A stretch of 64,000 nt of DNA, taken from positions 1 to 64,000 of the forward strand of contig CAKSPC010000003.1 in NCBI GenBank assembly GCA_934481445.1, read 5' to 3'. The translations under genes were made by a program, and so were the position numbers. The notes beneath the pieces are model-generated. The model was not told the DNA's origin. It did not search any database and saw nothing but the letters and a program-made list of their open reading frames with translations. The number at the start of each line of letters is the position of its first letter. Positions within the stretch are counted from its first letter, which is position 1. Below, piece by piece: positions 32,240 to 40,556 of the stretch. Origin of the DNA: an uncultured Oscillospiraceae bacterium. GTDB taxonomy: Bacteria > Bacillota > Clostridia > Oscillospirales > Ruminococcaceae.

Positions 32240-32465
32240 GAAAGGCTGAACGGTCAGAGATTTTAAAGAAACTGTGGGGGGAAAACAAGAGTTTTCCCCC
32301 CACACCCCCTTTAGCGCCTTGGGAGTCGGGTTAACGTTGCCGCTTTAAGCTTTCACTGCTTGAAATTTTCCATGCGTGGAATATTTCGACGTCTGCGCAG
32401 ACTAAGCGCGAAGCGCGTGTCTGAGCGACTGAGGGCGCTGCCCTCGACGCGTGTATGGGTGGCGT
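32240..32465 (+). repeat. Modular intergenic repeat, copy D
   Basis: Core hairpin at 32273-32304 (GTGGGGGGAAAAC, loop, GTTTTCCCCCCAC), then CCCCTTTAGCGCC, GGGAGTCGGGTTAACG, GCTTTCACTGCTTGAAATTT, CATGCGTGG, GAGGGCGCTGCCCTCGA and CGCGTGTATGGGTGGC. It occupies the gap between convergent genes, where the hairpin could act as a two-way terminator. Confidence 0.87.
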
Positions 32466-32489
32466 AAAGACGATATGCTATGCGTTATC

Positions 32490-33239
32490 TCACTCCTCCG
32501 TCGCATCCACAACAGAAACAGGATCTATCCACTTACCGCCCTGCTTCACCCCGAGGTGCAGGTGCGGCTGCTGCACTATCTCGCTCTGGCAGGTATCCGA
32601 GGTCTTTCCGATGATCTCCCCCTGCTTCACCTGCTGTCCCGCCTTTACATTAAGCTCCTTCGCAAGCCCGCAATAATGCATCTCCAGTCCGTTTGACTGC
32701 TCCACGATGACATACACGCCCCACAGCGGATCATCCTTTATCTCCCTGACCACGCCCTCGGACATGGATTTGACATCCGTGCCGAGTTCGCAGAGAATAT
32801 CGCACCCGTCGTGCGTTTTCCACACCCCGAGGGTTTCCGACTTGACAAGCTCGCCGTTGCTGAACGGATGAGATATCTCACCGTCAACCGGCATGATATT
32901 TCCTATCTCCGCGGTGACGGGCTTGTTGACCTCTTCCGCTTCGGAAGTTGCGTTTTCCTTGGCGGGCTCGGCGGGGATATTCACCTCGGCGGCCTCGGAG
33001 GTATCGCGGGGGATATCGGCGGTGCTGTTGTTTACCTCGGCGGCTGTGTCGTCGTCCGCCTTGGAGGAGAACACCCATGTGTTGGAGCCGGTTTCCTGCG
33101 TGTTTGTTGGGATAAGGCGCTGCATGGCGCTGTTGTATGCGGTTATCATAGCCGCGCCGACTGCGCATATTCCTATTGCCGAGGCGATGGCAAGCCCCTT
33201 TCCGCTGAGGTTTTTCTTTGATCTGTTGTTATTTTTCAT
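32490..33239 (-). CDS. spoIIQ: SpoIIQ-like M23 metallopeptidase
   Basis: A 249-aa protein with a short cytosolic N-terminus, one membrane helix (GLAIASAIGICAVGAAMITAY) and an extracytoplasmic Glu/Ala-rich linker before a LytM/M23 domain. The zinc ligands are complete: HxxxD in KTHDGCDI and HxH in QPHLHLGV. SpoIIQ links forespore and mother cell during engulfment in spore-formers. Here the protease site looks intact, unlike in Bacillus subtilis SpoIIQ. The assignment rests on architecture; a general wall endopeptidase is the alternative. A candidate sigma-F-type promoter lies at 33295-33323. Confidence 0.72.
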   Translation of the reverse strand: MKNNNRSKKNLSGKGLAIASAIGICAVGAAMITAYNSAMQRLIPTNTQETGSNTWVFSSKADDDTAAEVNNSTADIPRDTSEAAEVNIPAEPAKENATSEAEEVNKPVTAEIGNIMPVDGEISHPFSNGELVKSETLGVWKTHDGCDILCELGTDVKSMSEGVVREIKDDPLWGVYVIVEQSNGLEMHYCGLAKELNVKAGQQVKQGEIIGKTSDTCQSEIVQQPHLHLGVKQGGKWIDPVSVVDATEE

Positions 33240-33294
33240 GACCGATGTTCCTTTCGATATAGATTGTATGGACGCCCTTTTTCGGGTTTGCTGA

Positions 33295-33323
33295 TATTTT
33301 TGCCTGTTTAATGGGTTTTATTC
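33295..33323 (-). promoter_or_regulatory. Candidate forespore (sigma-F/G-type) promoter
   Basis: On the minus strand GAATA (33319-33323), 14 bases, then GGCAAAAATA (33295-33304), close to the sigma-F -10 consensus GGnnAnAAT. The -35 match and spacing are looser. It sits about 60 bases before the SpoIIQ-like gene, which is sigma-F dependent in Bacillus. No SigA-type promoter is visible there. Confidence 0.4.
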
Positions 33324-33349
33324 ATACAAAAAATACCGGAACATTTAGT

Positions 33350-33600
33350 CTTTCTGCCGCCCACACACGCGGCCGAGGTCTGCCTTTCGTCTTTGCGGCG
33401 CTCAAAACACGCGGTCAAGGGGCCGAGCCCCTTGCAGGTCGAGGGCAGAGCCCTCGTCGCCACCGCAGTGGCGAAACACCCCACGCACGGAAAATTTCAA
33501 GCAGTGAAAGCTTAAAGTGGCAACGTTAACCCGACTCCCAAGGCGCTAAAGGGGGCGTGGGGGGAAAACAAGAGTTTTCCCCCCACAGTTTGTTTAAATT
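33350..33600 (-). repeat. Modular intergenic repeat, copy E
   Basis: Inverted relative to copy D: CACACGCGGCCGAGG and CACGCGGTCAAGGGG, a GAGGGC/GCCCTC hairpin, GCCACCGCAGTGGCGAAAC, CATTTT-like TTTCAAGCAGTGAAAGC, CGTTAACCCGACTCCCAAGG, CGCTAAAGGGGG and the core hairpin at 33557-33586. It fills the gap between the SpoIIQ-like gene and the downstream lipoprotein gene. No gene is supported in this stretch. Confidence 0.87.
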
Positions 33601-33664
33601 ATCTGCCATTTGGATTTTTCGATATACTGTGGAGGAATAAGCTCCACAATCCTCCCCGCCGAAT

Positions 33665-34486
33665 TCAATCCAACATCTTAAAATCAACAATTTCGGCGCT
33701 GACCCATGTGTTCGAAATTTCGCTGTACTTTACACAAAGATTATCCAGCGTCAGCGAAACGTGCTCAAGGCGGCTGTCGCCGTCGAAGATATCGAACGCG
33801 GCGTTTTTCTCGGCGCCGCCGAGATCGACGGTAAGGGGCGCGTAAAATAACTGATCCTCAAACATATACACATCAGGTTTCGTCTTAAAAGGTATCGGCA
33901 TTCCGCTCCAGCCGTCCCCGCTCGGAACAAACCGAATATCCCCCTCCGAAAAATACGCTTCGTCCTTTCCGCAGAGATAAGCATATCCCGTAACGTTCAG
34001 TTCCCCGTCAAAGGAAAGCGTGCTCTCCTGCAAAAAGTTTTCGCCGCTGTCGGTGACAGCATATGTTGTTTTTGCTTCGGTGCAGGTAAGTCCCGCGGCG
34101 GTATCACCAACATCCATGCGGAAATATTTCAGCTTGCTCGAATCCTCTAATGACAGAAAATAATCATACATATCATCGCCGAAAAGCTCGGGGGATTCTA
34201 TCGAGTCATAGCATTTGCGGTCGAACAGACCTATGTAGCCGTATCCGTTCAGAATGTAAAGATCGCCGTCCTGTTCTCCGCCGGTAAGCTCTATGTTGTT
34301 ATATATCTCCGGGTCGAATACATAGTCGCCTGATTCGGAGGTGGGCGCTTCGGAAATCTCGGATGTTTCGGAGATGTCAGAAGTATTAGACGGACTGTCG
34401 GAAACCTGCGATGATGTCTGCTGCGTGTTGCAGGCTGTCAGGGAAAGCGTTATGGCTGCAAGGATGATGAGGGATAGTTTTTTCAT
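33665..34486 (-). CDS. Lipoprotein of unknown function
   Basis: A 273-aa exported lipoprotein. Signal peptide MKKLSLIILAAITLSLTAC has a clear lipobox, followed by a Ser/Glu/Thr-rich linker (QVSDSPSNTSDISETSEISE) and a beta-rich domain (DLYILNGYGYIGLFDRKCYD ...). No motif identifies a function. AGGTGAAAAA precedes the ATG at 34486; the ORF is open 16 codons further, but that part has no ribosome site. It follows the frameshifted cysteine peptidase with a 13-base gap. Confidence 0.75.
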   Translation of the reverse strand: MKKLSLIILAAITLSLTACNTQQTSSQVSDSPSNTSDISETSEISEAPTSESGDYVFDPEIYNNIELTGGEQDGDLYILNGYGYIGLFDRKCYDSIESPELFGDDMYDYFLSLEDSSKLKYFRMDVGDTAAGLTCTEAKTTYAVTDSGENFLQESTLSFDGELNVTGYAYLCGKDEAYFSEGDIRFVPSGDGWSGMPIPFKTKPDVYMFEDQLFYAPLTVDLGGAEKNAAFDIFDGDSRLEHVSLTLDNLCVKYSEISNTWVSAEIVDFKMLD

Positions 34487-34499
34487 TTTTTCACCTGTA

Positions 34500-35124
34500 T
34501 TAAACAAAATCGTCATAGCCGTATGTGTATTCATCTCTGGTATAACACCAACGCACTTTATACATATGTTTCCTAAAATCCTTATATGAGTAGGTCTTTA
34601 AGGAAACATTGCAACAATTGTCCATATTTGCATCATATACAGTAACAGTGTCATTTGTTAATGAATAATCGACAATAAATATTGCATGAGAGACATTGGT
34701 ATTAGTCATTCCCTGAACATATGATTGGGACTTTGCTTTTTTTAAGAATGTTTCGATTTTCGCATCTGTGTCTAAAATATAATATTTCTGATAGTAATCA
34801 CTCATACCGGCATAATCTACTTGAGCGTCATTGTACATATAATAGCAATATCTCGCAAATCCCACGCACTGTATTCCACCATTAAATTTTATGCATGTGC
34901 ATTCTACGCTACTGTCATTGTGGCAATTGCAGGGTTTTCCGGTAGTTGAAAAATAAGAGCCATCCGGATATTTACTATGCAGCATTTTTATTGTTGTTGT
35001 CGATCTGTTCTGTAAGTAATTGTCAGTGTAGCTAACCCTGTCATCGGCTGTGGCGGAGAAAGATGTCAAAGCAACACCTAACGCAATAAGGAAAGAACTG
35101 ATTTTTTTTGATAAATTTTTTCAT
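34500..35124 (-). pseudogene. Secreted cysteine-peptidase-like protein, frameshifted in an A8 tract
   Basis: The mature part (189 codons from 35069) has a candidate catalytic Cys in GGIQCVGFARYCYYMYND and His in NVSHAIFIVDYS, the pattern of NlpC/P60 or CHAP-type amidases, plus many other Cys. In-frame translation lacks a signal peptide. Upstream, ATG at 35124 with AGGAGGATTT begins MKKFIK, then an A8 run (35102-35109) shifts the frame. With seven A the reading becomes MKKFIKKISSFLIALGVALT and continues into the mature protein, a perfect signal peptide. So the gene is off by one base: phase variation, recent mutation or an assembly error. It is much more AT-rich than its neighbours. Confidence 0.75.
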
Positions 35125-35324
35125 AAATCCTCCTATAAGTTAAAATATACGAATAATGTTATATTGTTCGCTAATTGAATTATACCATGTACCTAAATAA
35201 ATGTCAATAGTTCTTAATGTAAAAATAATACTTGTAAAATTGTGAAATGTTACAAATAGTGGCGGGACTGTAAACACAGCCCCACCGCAAAAATAATATA
35301 TAAAAAGGGAGAAAAATGAAACTG

Positions 35325-36002
35325 TCAGCCTAAAATTCCGCGCCATTGCTCCACGTCAAGCCCCTGCGACATACGCATCGAATAGGAATGTTCCCCGTCC
35401 GTCCATATGGCAAGAATATATTCCCCGTCGGCGCCTTTGAGTGTTACGGAGCGCCCGTTCATCTCCTCGGTCACGACATCGGGATATTCCTCAAAATCCC
35501 CCGAATTATCCTCCGTCCCGACGGATTTTCGGTAGCAGGCGGTCATATCTCCGCCGCTGTAAGTTGCTTCGGCTATTTCGTTGAACAGGTTGTAATATTC
35601 CGCGCTCTCCACCTCGAACGGAAGCGAAGTCGGGTCGGTGAATTCAAACCCTATCGACCGTGAAAGTTCCTCGGCGGAGGCACATTCCTCGGGGGCGAAC
35701 ATTATATCCACTTTTCCGCCGAGTTCATCGTCTGCTTCGCCGCTGCCATCGACGGAAGCACCCACCGTAACATCCGGGTCGCTGCTGTCTGTGTTCCCGC
35801 CGGATACGCCGATTCCGTCGTTCATCAGCTTTGGCACGATCATGACTGCCGCCAGCGCGACAACAAGGCACGCCGCAAAGGGCATTGCCCTCATATAAAG
35901 CGGGGCGGGTCTTTTTCGGCGGGATTTTACCGCAGCCATAACGCGGTCGTGCATTTCCTCGTCGACTTTGATCTTATCCATGGCTTCGTTGTATTTATTC
36001 AA
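35325..36002 (-). CDS. Anti-sigma-factor-like membrane protein
   Basis: A 225-aa protein with an N-terminal cytosolic segment (KYNEAMDKIKVDEEMHDRVM, a short helical segment resembling other anti-sigma proteins), one membrane helix (PFAACLVVALAAVMIVPKL) and an extracytoplasmic domain. That domain (FEFTDPTSLPFEVESAEYYN ... EYILAIWTDGEHSYSMRMS) resembles DUF4367. Its start overlaps the end of the ECF sigma gene by eight bases, the usual sigma/anti-sigma coupling. The same outer domain is found in the lipoprotein at 36614-37231 of the same operon. Confidence 0.82.
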   Translation of the reverse strand: MNKYNEAMDKIKVDEEMHDRVMAAVKSRRKRPAPLYMRAMPFAACLVVALAAVMIVPKLMNDGIGVSGGNTDSSDPDVTVGASVDGSGEADDELGGKVDIMFAPEECASAEELSRSIGFEFTDPTSLPFEVESAEYYNLFNEIAEATYSGGDMTACYRKSVGTEDNSGDFEEYPDVVTEEMNGRSVTLKGADGEYILAIWTDGEHSYSMRMSQGLDVEQWRGILG

Positions 36003-36585
36003 AATCGTACGCCTCCTTCAGAACAGATTTTAACTGCTCTCGCCCGCGTTTGAGCAGGGAGCGTACCGTCGATTCGTTTTTGCCGAGTATCTTCGCGGCC
36101 TGCGCCGTGGAGAAACCCTCGTAATAAAACAGGTGTATCGCCTCGCGGTACTTGACGGGCAGGTTTTTTACGGCTTCCCACACAAAGGAGAGGTCCTCGC
36201 GGTGCTCCGCGGCGAGGGTTTCGTCCAGCTCGTCGGAGGGATGGCGCTTGCCGAATGCAAGGCGGTTTTTCGCGAGATTTGCCGCAACATGCAGCAGCCA
36301 TGCCTTTTCGTGCCCCTCGTCGTTGAAGCGGCGGGGGCTGTCGAGGTATTTTATCATGGTTTCCTGCAGGATATCCTCTGCTTCCTCCATGCTGTGGAGA
36401 TACATATATGCATAGCGCAGGATGTTGTTTCCGTACTGGCGGAAAACGCGCTCCGCCTGTGCGTCCGCTTCCGCGTCGTAAGCCTGCTCCTCGCGCTGCT
36501 CCGCCGCCGCGGCGTTCATTATCGCAAGGCGTATCCTGTCTAAAATTCGTGTGAATATCGAGCCGTAAATTCCTGCTGCTGTCAT
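35995..36585 (-). CDS. ECF-type RNA polymerase sigma factor
   Basis: A 196-aa sigma-70 family protein. Region 2 is FRQYGNNILRYAYMYLHSME followed by EAEDILQETMIKYL, and region 4 is LPVKYREAIHLFYYEGFSTA followed by QAAKILGKNESTVRSLLKRG. Region 3 is absent, as in ECF sigmas. AGGTGTAATTT is before the ATG. It directs RNA polymerase to a stress or envelope regulon. It is held between a lipoprotein gene and its presumed anti-sigma factor, all in one operon with a candidate ECF promoter at 37281-37312. Confidence 0.95.
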   Translation of the reverse strand: MTAAGIYGSIFTRILDRIRLAIMNAAAAEQREEQAYDAEADAQAERVFRQYGNNILRYAYMYLHSMEEAEDILQETMIKYLDSPRRFNDEGHEKAWLLHVAANLAKNRLAFGKRHPSDELDETLAAEHREDLSFVWEAVKNLPVKYREAIHLFYYEGFSTAQAAKILGKNESTVRSLLKRGREQLKSVLKEAYDFE

Positions 36586-36613
36586 AAATTACACCTGCCG
36601 TCTGTCTGTTGGA

Positions 36614-37231
36614 TTATTTTGCCGCGGATATCGCGGTGGTCGCCGTGTTCTCGGAAATTCCGTCGGCGGAGTAGAGCGCGTAAGTATATCCGTCGTTTTC
36701 CCAGATCGCGGAGAACACCTTTTCGTCGTTTTCACGCAGGGTTACGGAGACATCGCCCACGCCTGCGCCGATTTCCGTATAGGAGTTGCAGTCGCCGCTG
36801 ATGTCGCCGCTGCCCGCTGCCTTGCGGAGGGATACCGCGTTGTCGCCGTAAGTTACCTCAATTATGCCCGAGCCGTCGATAACGACATAGGATGTGGGTT
36901 TGTTTCCGTCGATCTCATCGGGGACTGCGAAATCAAAGCCTGCGGCTGCTTCGGCGTCCGCGAGGGTCTTGTATTCGATGAGAGGATTGGGTATCTGAAC
37001 GGTTTCGCCGCCTAAAACTGCGTTCTCGTCGCCGGTGAAATCTTCGCCGCCGAAGATACCCATTTCGCCGTTGTTGTCGGTGGGTATTACGGGTTCATCG
37101 GAGGTGACGTGGCTTACGCTTTTAATATCATCCCCCGCTGTGCCCTCGATATCCTTTGCGTTGTCGGAGGTACATCCCGTAAGTGCTGCGGTGATGACTG
37201 CCGCTGTGAATAATGCGATATACTTTTTCAT
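36614..37231 (-). CDS. Lipoprotein sharing the anti-sigma outer domain
   Basis: A 205-aa lipoprotein: MKKYIALFTAAVITAALTGC is a signal peptide with lipobox. The rest is an Asp-rich linker and a domain with FDFAVPDEIDGNKPTSYVVI, AVSLRKAAGSGDISGDCNSY and VFSAIWENDGYTYALYSADG. This lines up with the extracytoplasmic part of the anti-sigma factor 0.6 kb downstream (FEFTDPTSLPFEV, CYRKSVGTEDNSGDF, ILAIWTDGEHSYSM). ATG at 37231 is chosen because AAAGGA then has proper spacing. First gene of the lipoprotein, sigma, anti-sigma operon. It may tune the anti-sigma factor by competing for its signal. Confidence 0.82.
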   Translation of the reverse strand: MKKYIALFTAAVITAALTGCTSDNAKDIEGTAGDDIKSVSHVTSDEPVIPTDNNGEMGIFGGEDFTGDENAVLGGETVQIPNPLIEYKTLADAEAAAGFDFAVPDEIDGNKPTSYVVIDGSGIIEVTYGDNAVSLRKAAGSGDISGDCNSYTEIGAGVGDVSVTLRENDEKVFSAIWENDGYTYALYSADGISENTATTAISAAK

Positions 37232-37280
37232 AATTAACATTTCCTTTCTTGTCTGTGTGCGGATGTTTTATCCGTTCTGT

Positions 37281-37312
37281 AATGTACACAAACAAGCAAG
37301 CCGAAATGTTGC
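37281..37312 (-). promoter_or_regulatory. Candidate ECF-sigma promoter of the operon
   Basis: On the minus strand GCAACATTT (37304-37312), 16 bases, GTACATT (37281-37287). The AAC-containing -35 and the spacing fit ECF promoters, and no SigA box is visible, so the operon may be controlled by its own sigma factor. Inference from pattern only. Confidence 0.45.
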
Positions 37313-37321
37313 GTTTTTTCT

Positions 37322-37358
37322 GAAAAAATTTTCGGGCACAGTTTTCCGCGCCCGAAAA
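37322..37358 (-). terminator. Terminator of the cyclic-di-GMP operon
   Basis: TTTTCGGGC and GCCCGAAAA pair (37329-37358) and are followed on the minus strand by ATTTTTTC, right after the stop of the PAS-GGDEF-EAL gene. Confidence 0.85.
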
Positions 37359-37362
37359 TATA

Positions 37363-40300
37363 TCACTTGTTCTCTATTTTCACCTTGTCCGCGGCGGCGA
37401 TAAGCTTTTCGAAATCCGCGGAGGGCATGGGCTTGAAGTAATAATAGCCCTGTATCATGTCGCAGCCGAGCCCGCGCAGGAACTTCACCTGCTCCACGGT
37501 TTCGACGCCCTCGGATACGGTTTCGAGGTTAAGGCTCTTCGCCAGCGTTACCACGGAGGAGATTACCTTTTTATTCTTGTCGGTAAGCTCGTTCTTTAGG
37601 AAGAATCCGCCGTCTATCTTCAGCGTATCGAACGGCAGCAGCGTGATGAGGTTCAGCGAGGAATATCCCGAGCCGAAATCGTCCACGGAAATGCGGAAGC
37701 CCGTTGCCTTGAGCCTTGTCATAACCTCGACCAGCTTGTTTATGTTCTCGGTCAGCAGGCTCTCGGTTATCTCCAGCTCTATCTTCTCATGCGGCACGCC
37801 GAGGCTGTCTACAAGGGCGCTCAGCTTGTCCGCAAAGGAATCGTCCCTGAGATGGTGGCGGCTTACGTTGAGGGATATCAGCGGAACATCGATGTTGTTG
37901 CGCAGCCAGCGCTTGATATCCGCGATGGACTGCCTGTATATCGCGAAATCCATATCCGCGATGAAGCCGTTTTCCTCGAAAACGGGCACGAATCTTCCCG
38001 GGGAGATTATCTCGCCGTCGGGACGTATCCAGCGCACCAGAGCTTCGGCGCCGACTATTTTTCCGGTGGCGATGCTTACCTTGGGCTGATAATAAACCTT
38101 GAATTCGCCGTTGTCGAGGGCGTCGGTCATGTGCTCCTCGATATAGCGGCGCTCCCGCAGGTCCTTGCGAAGCTTGCTGTCGTATTCCGCGATGAGATTT
38201 TCGTGGATATACGCCATGTTCTTTATGGTTTTCTGCGCGGTGAGAGCGCGGTCGAGTGCCGCCATTATTCCCAGCGGCTCTTCGCCCATATTGCACACGC
38301 CCGCAACAAGGTATATCTGTGTTTCGCAGCGCTCGTACACCTGCTTCTGTATGCTTGCAAGGAGCTGATTAAGGCGCACGTTAAGGTCGCTGCTGCTGTG
38401 GTTTTTATAAAGCGTTACAAAGCGGGAACCTTCGGAGCGGCAGACAAGCTCACCCGTCCCCGCGGAGCGCTCGAGGATATCCGCCACGGCTATCAGCACG
38501 GAGTTGCCGAATTCGTAGCCCCTGTCCTCGTTTATTCCGCGGAAGCCGGCAATGTTTATTGCCGTGACGAAATACCCGTCGGTGCCGCCTGCGGTCATGC
38601 GCATGGCCTCGGCGGAGAATGCGTCCAGCGTGATAAGCCCCGTCAGCGTATCGGTGTTCTGTATCCTGCCGAGGCAGTCGTTGATGTCCGTCATGCTTAT
38701 GATATACCGCTGTCCGCCGCAGAGGTCGTTGTTGACCGAAGCGGTTATGTTCAGCCAGCGGCGCTCGGTTTCGTCGTAGAATGCCACGGAAGCGCTGGGC
38801 TGGCCTTTTTTCAGCTTGCGCGCGGGGCATTCGCGGCAGGGCTCGTCCCTGCCCCTTACCTTTTTGTAGCAGATGTCGCCGTGGTTAAGGTTGTAGTGCG
38901 CCGCCGCGTTGTCACCGACATAATCCACCTCGTATGTTTTTGGGTCAATGGTGAAGCCCTCAAGGCGGTGGTCGGTCTTTACGGCGCTTTCAAACGCAAG
39001 CTTCTGCATGATGCTGCTGTCGCGCTCGCGCATGGAATACATCTCATAAAGAGCATTCTTTATCAGCAGAAGCAGGTTCTCATCCGTTTCCTGGAACGTT
39101 ATCATGCTGGTGGAGGCAAACACAAAGTACAGCATTACCGTGCCGTTGAGTTTTACGCAGCGTATCTCGGCACATTCCGCGCCGTTTATAAGTTTAAATC
39201 CATTTACAGCGCCGTTCTGAATCTGCTTGTCCAGCCAGAGCTTTTCCTCTGCGCCGAATGCGTCGGAAAGCTCCTCGTTGGTGCAGGTCTGCTCGATATC
39301 GGGGCAGGCGTCGTCCGTTTCACCGGATGCATTGTATGTGATATGGCGGAAAAATCCGTCTGTTTCAAGGCTGTATACGGAAACGTTCGTAACGCCGACA
39401 TATTCCGCGGCGCTGCGGAACGCCTGACACATAAGACCAATGCGGCGCTCGGAGTCAGAAAGCGCGCCGAAAACAAGGTCGTATATTCTCTCCGCGCCGG
39501 CAAGCAGACTGTGGCTTTCCTTTTCGGAAATATCACCGTGGAAGAAGCCGGAATTGTATATCTGCATGGAGCCGGAGTAGTGCATATACCCGTTTCCGCC
39601 CTTTTTCACGGCGGCGGACATTGCCGCGAACGCCTCTGCGTAGGCGGTGCGGTATTTCTTGTCGGGCTTCAGCATGGTTAAGCCCGCGCTTATGGTGACC
39701 ATTCCCCCCGCCATGGGATAATCGCTCACGGTGAAGATAATTCTCGCGGCGATGTCGTTCAGCGCTTCAACGCTGGTATATCTCGCAAAGAAAACGAACT
39801 CGCCGTCCCCTTTCCTTGCGGCAATGCTGTCGTGCTCGCAGGCGCTGATATTCGCGAGGATCTTTCCTATGTTCTTCTGGACCAGATCGGAATAATCCTT
39901 TCCGCCGTGCTGTGCCAGTTCCGCGAATTTATCTATGCGCAGGACGATAAGCGCCGCGCTTTTGTATCTGTTGGAGCCGCTTTTGCGTTCGTCGAACAGT
40001 TCCATGAAAGTGTCCATGGTGTAAAGCCCCGTCAGCTTGTCGCGGCGGTTGTCGGTGGTTTCGCCGATGCCGCCCTTTTCGTCGGTGACGTCAAGGGTGC
40101 GCCCTACGACTTTGATGGGCTTTCCGTTGTCGTCGTAGACAGTTTTGCCTTCGTATCTGAACCACACAAGGTCGCAGTCGTCGTTGACGCAGCGCACGTC
40201 GCAGCCGACTTCCTTGTCGCCGCGCTCCATCGCGTCGCAGAAGCGGTTGAACACGGGGATATCCTCGGCGTAGACGCTTCCCCAGCTTATTACCGTATCG

Positions 40301-40542
40301 CGGAAGTGTATGATAGGGTCGAGGTGTGATTCATACCGCCCGCCCAGCTTTTTGTACTGATAGCAGATGTCCTCGGCGATGTCGTATTCCCACAGTCCGA
40401 AGTTGGAATACTCCGACGATATCTTTACACGCAGCTGCTCCGCCCTCACGCGGATTTTCAGTCTGTTTATCTCTTCTTCGGCGGCATTCAGCTCGGCGCG
40501 AAGATCCTTTGTTTCGTTCGCGTTTGTTACAGCGTCAGTCAT
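37363..40542 (-). CDS. PAS/degenerate GGDEF/EAL cyclic-di-GMP phosphodiesterase
   Basis: A 1059-aa cytosolic protein. A short coiled coil (about 15-40) is followed by a PAS domain (NFGLWEYDIAEDICYQ), a GGDEF-like domain with GDGEF in place of GGDEF, a GAF-like region, a second PAS-like part with a CRECPARK cysteine cluster, and a second GGDEF-like domain with SEGSRF. A complete EAL domain ends the protein: EALVRW, LNVSRHHL, EITESLL, VDDFGSGYSSLN, KIDGGFF, EGVETVEQ and QGYYYFKPM. All EAL metal and catalytic residues are present, so it should cut c-di-GMP, while both cyclase sites are dead and may bind GTP or regulate. ATG at 40542 has AGAGGTGAT in front. Last gene of the operon. Confidence 0.92.
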   Translation of the reverse strand: MTDAVTNANETKDLRAELNAAEEEINRLKIRVRAEQLRVKISSEYSNFGLWEYDIAEDICYQYKKLGGRYESHLDPIIHFRDTVISWGSVYAEDIPVFNRFCDAMERGDKEVGCDVRCVNDDCDLVWFRYEGKTVYDDNGKPIKVVGRTLDVTDEKGGIGETTDNRRDKLTGLYTMDTFMELFDERKSGSNRYKSAALIVLRIDKFAELAQHGGKDYSDLVQKNIGKILANISACEHDSIAARKGDGEFVFFARYTSVEALNDIAARIIFTVSDYPMAGGMVTISAGLTMLKPDKKYRTAYAEAFAAMSAAVKKGGNGYMHYSGSMQIYNSGFFHGDISEKESHSLLAGAERIYDLVFGALSDSERRIGLMCQAFRSAAEYVGVTNVSVYSLETDGFFRHITYNASGETDDACPDIEQTCTNEELSDAFGAEEKLWLDKQIQNGAVNGFKLINGAECAEIRCVKLNGTVMLYFVFASTSMITFQETDENLLLLIKNALYEMYSMRERDSSIMQKLAFESAVKTDHRLEGFTIDPKTYEVDYVGDNAAAHYNLNHGDICYKKVRGRDEPCRECPARKLKKGQPSASVAFYDETERRWLNITASVNNDLCGGQRYIISMTDINDCLGRIQNTDTLTGLITLDAFSAEAMRMTAGGTDGYFVTAINIAGFRGINEDRGYEFGNSVLIAVADILERSAGTGELVCRSEGSRFVTLYKNHSSSDLNVRLNQLLASIQKQVYERCETQIYLVAGVCNMGEEPLGIMAALDRALTAQKTIKNMAYIHENLIAEYDSKLRKDLRERRYIEEHMTDALDNGEFKVYYQPKVSIATGKIVGAEALVRWIRPDGEIISPGRFVPVFEENGFIADMDFAIYRQSIADIKRWLRNNIDVPLISLNVSRHHLRDDSFADKLSALVDSLGVPHEKIELEITESLLTENINKLVEVMTRLKATGFRISVDDFGSGYSSLNLITLLPFDTLKIDGGFFLKNELTDKNKKVISSVVTLAKSLNLETVSEGVETVEQVKFLRGLGCDMIQGYYYFKPMPSADFEKLIAAADKVKIENK

Positions 40543-40556
40543 CCGTGTATCACCTC

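Noticed and set aside
23172-33600. CRISPR array suggested by many similar intergenic repeats
   Set aside because: The repeats are dispersed singly between genes, long and modular, without regular spacers, and no cas gene is present.
37789-39681. A 630-codon plus-strand frame opposite the PAS-EAL gene
   Set aside because: Antisense shadow of a well-supported gene with complete EAL motifs; no promoter or ribosome site.
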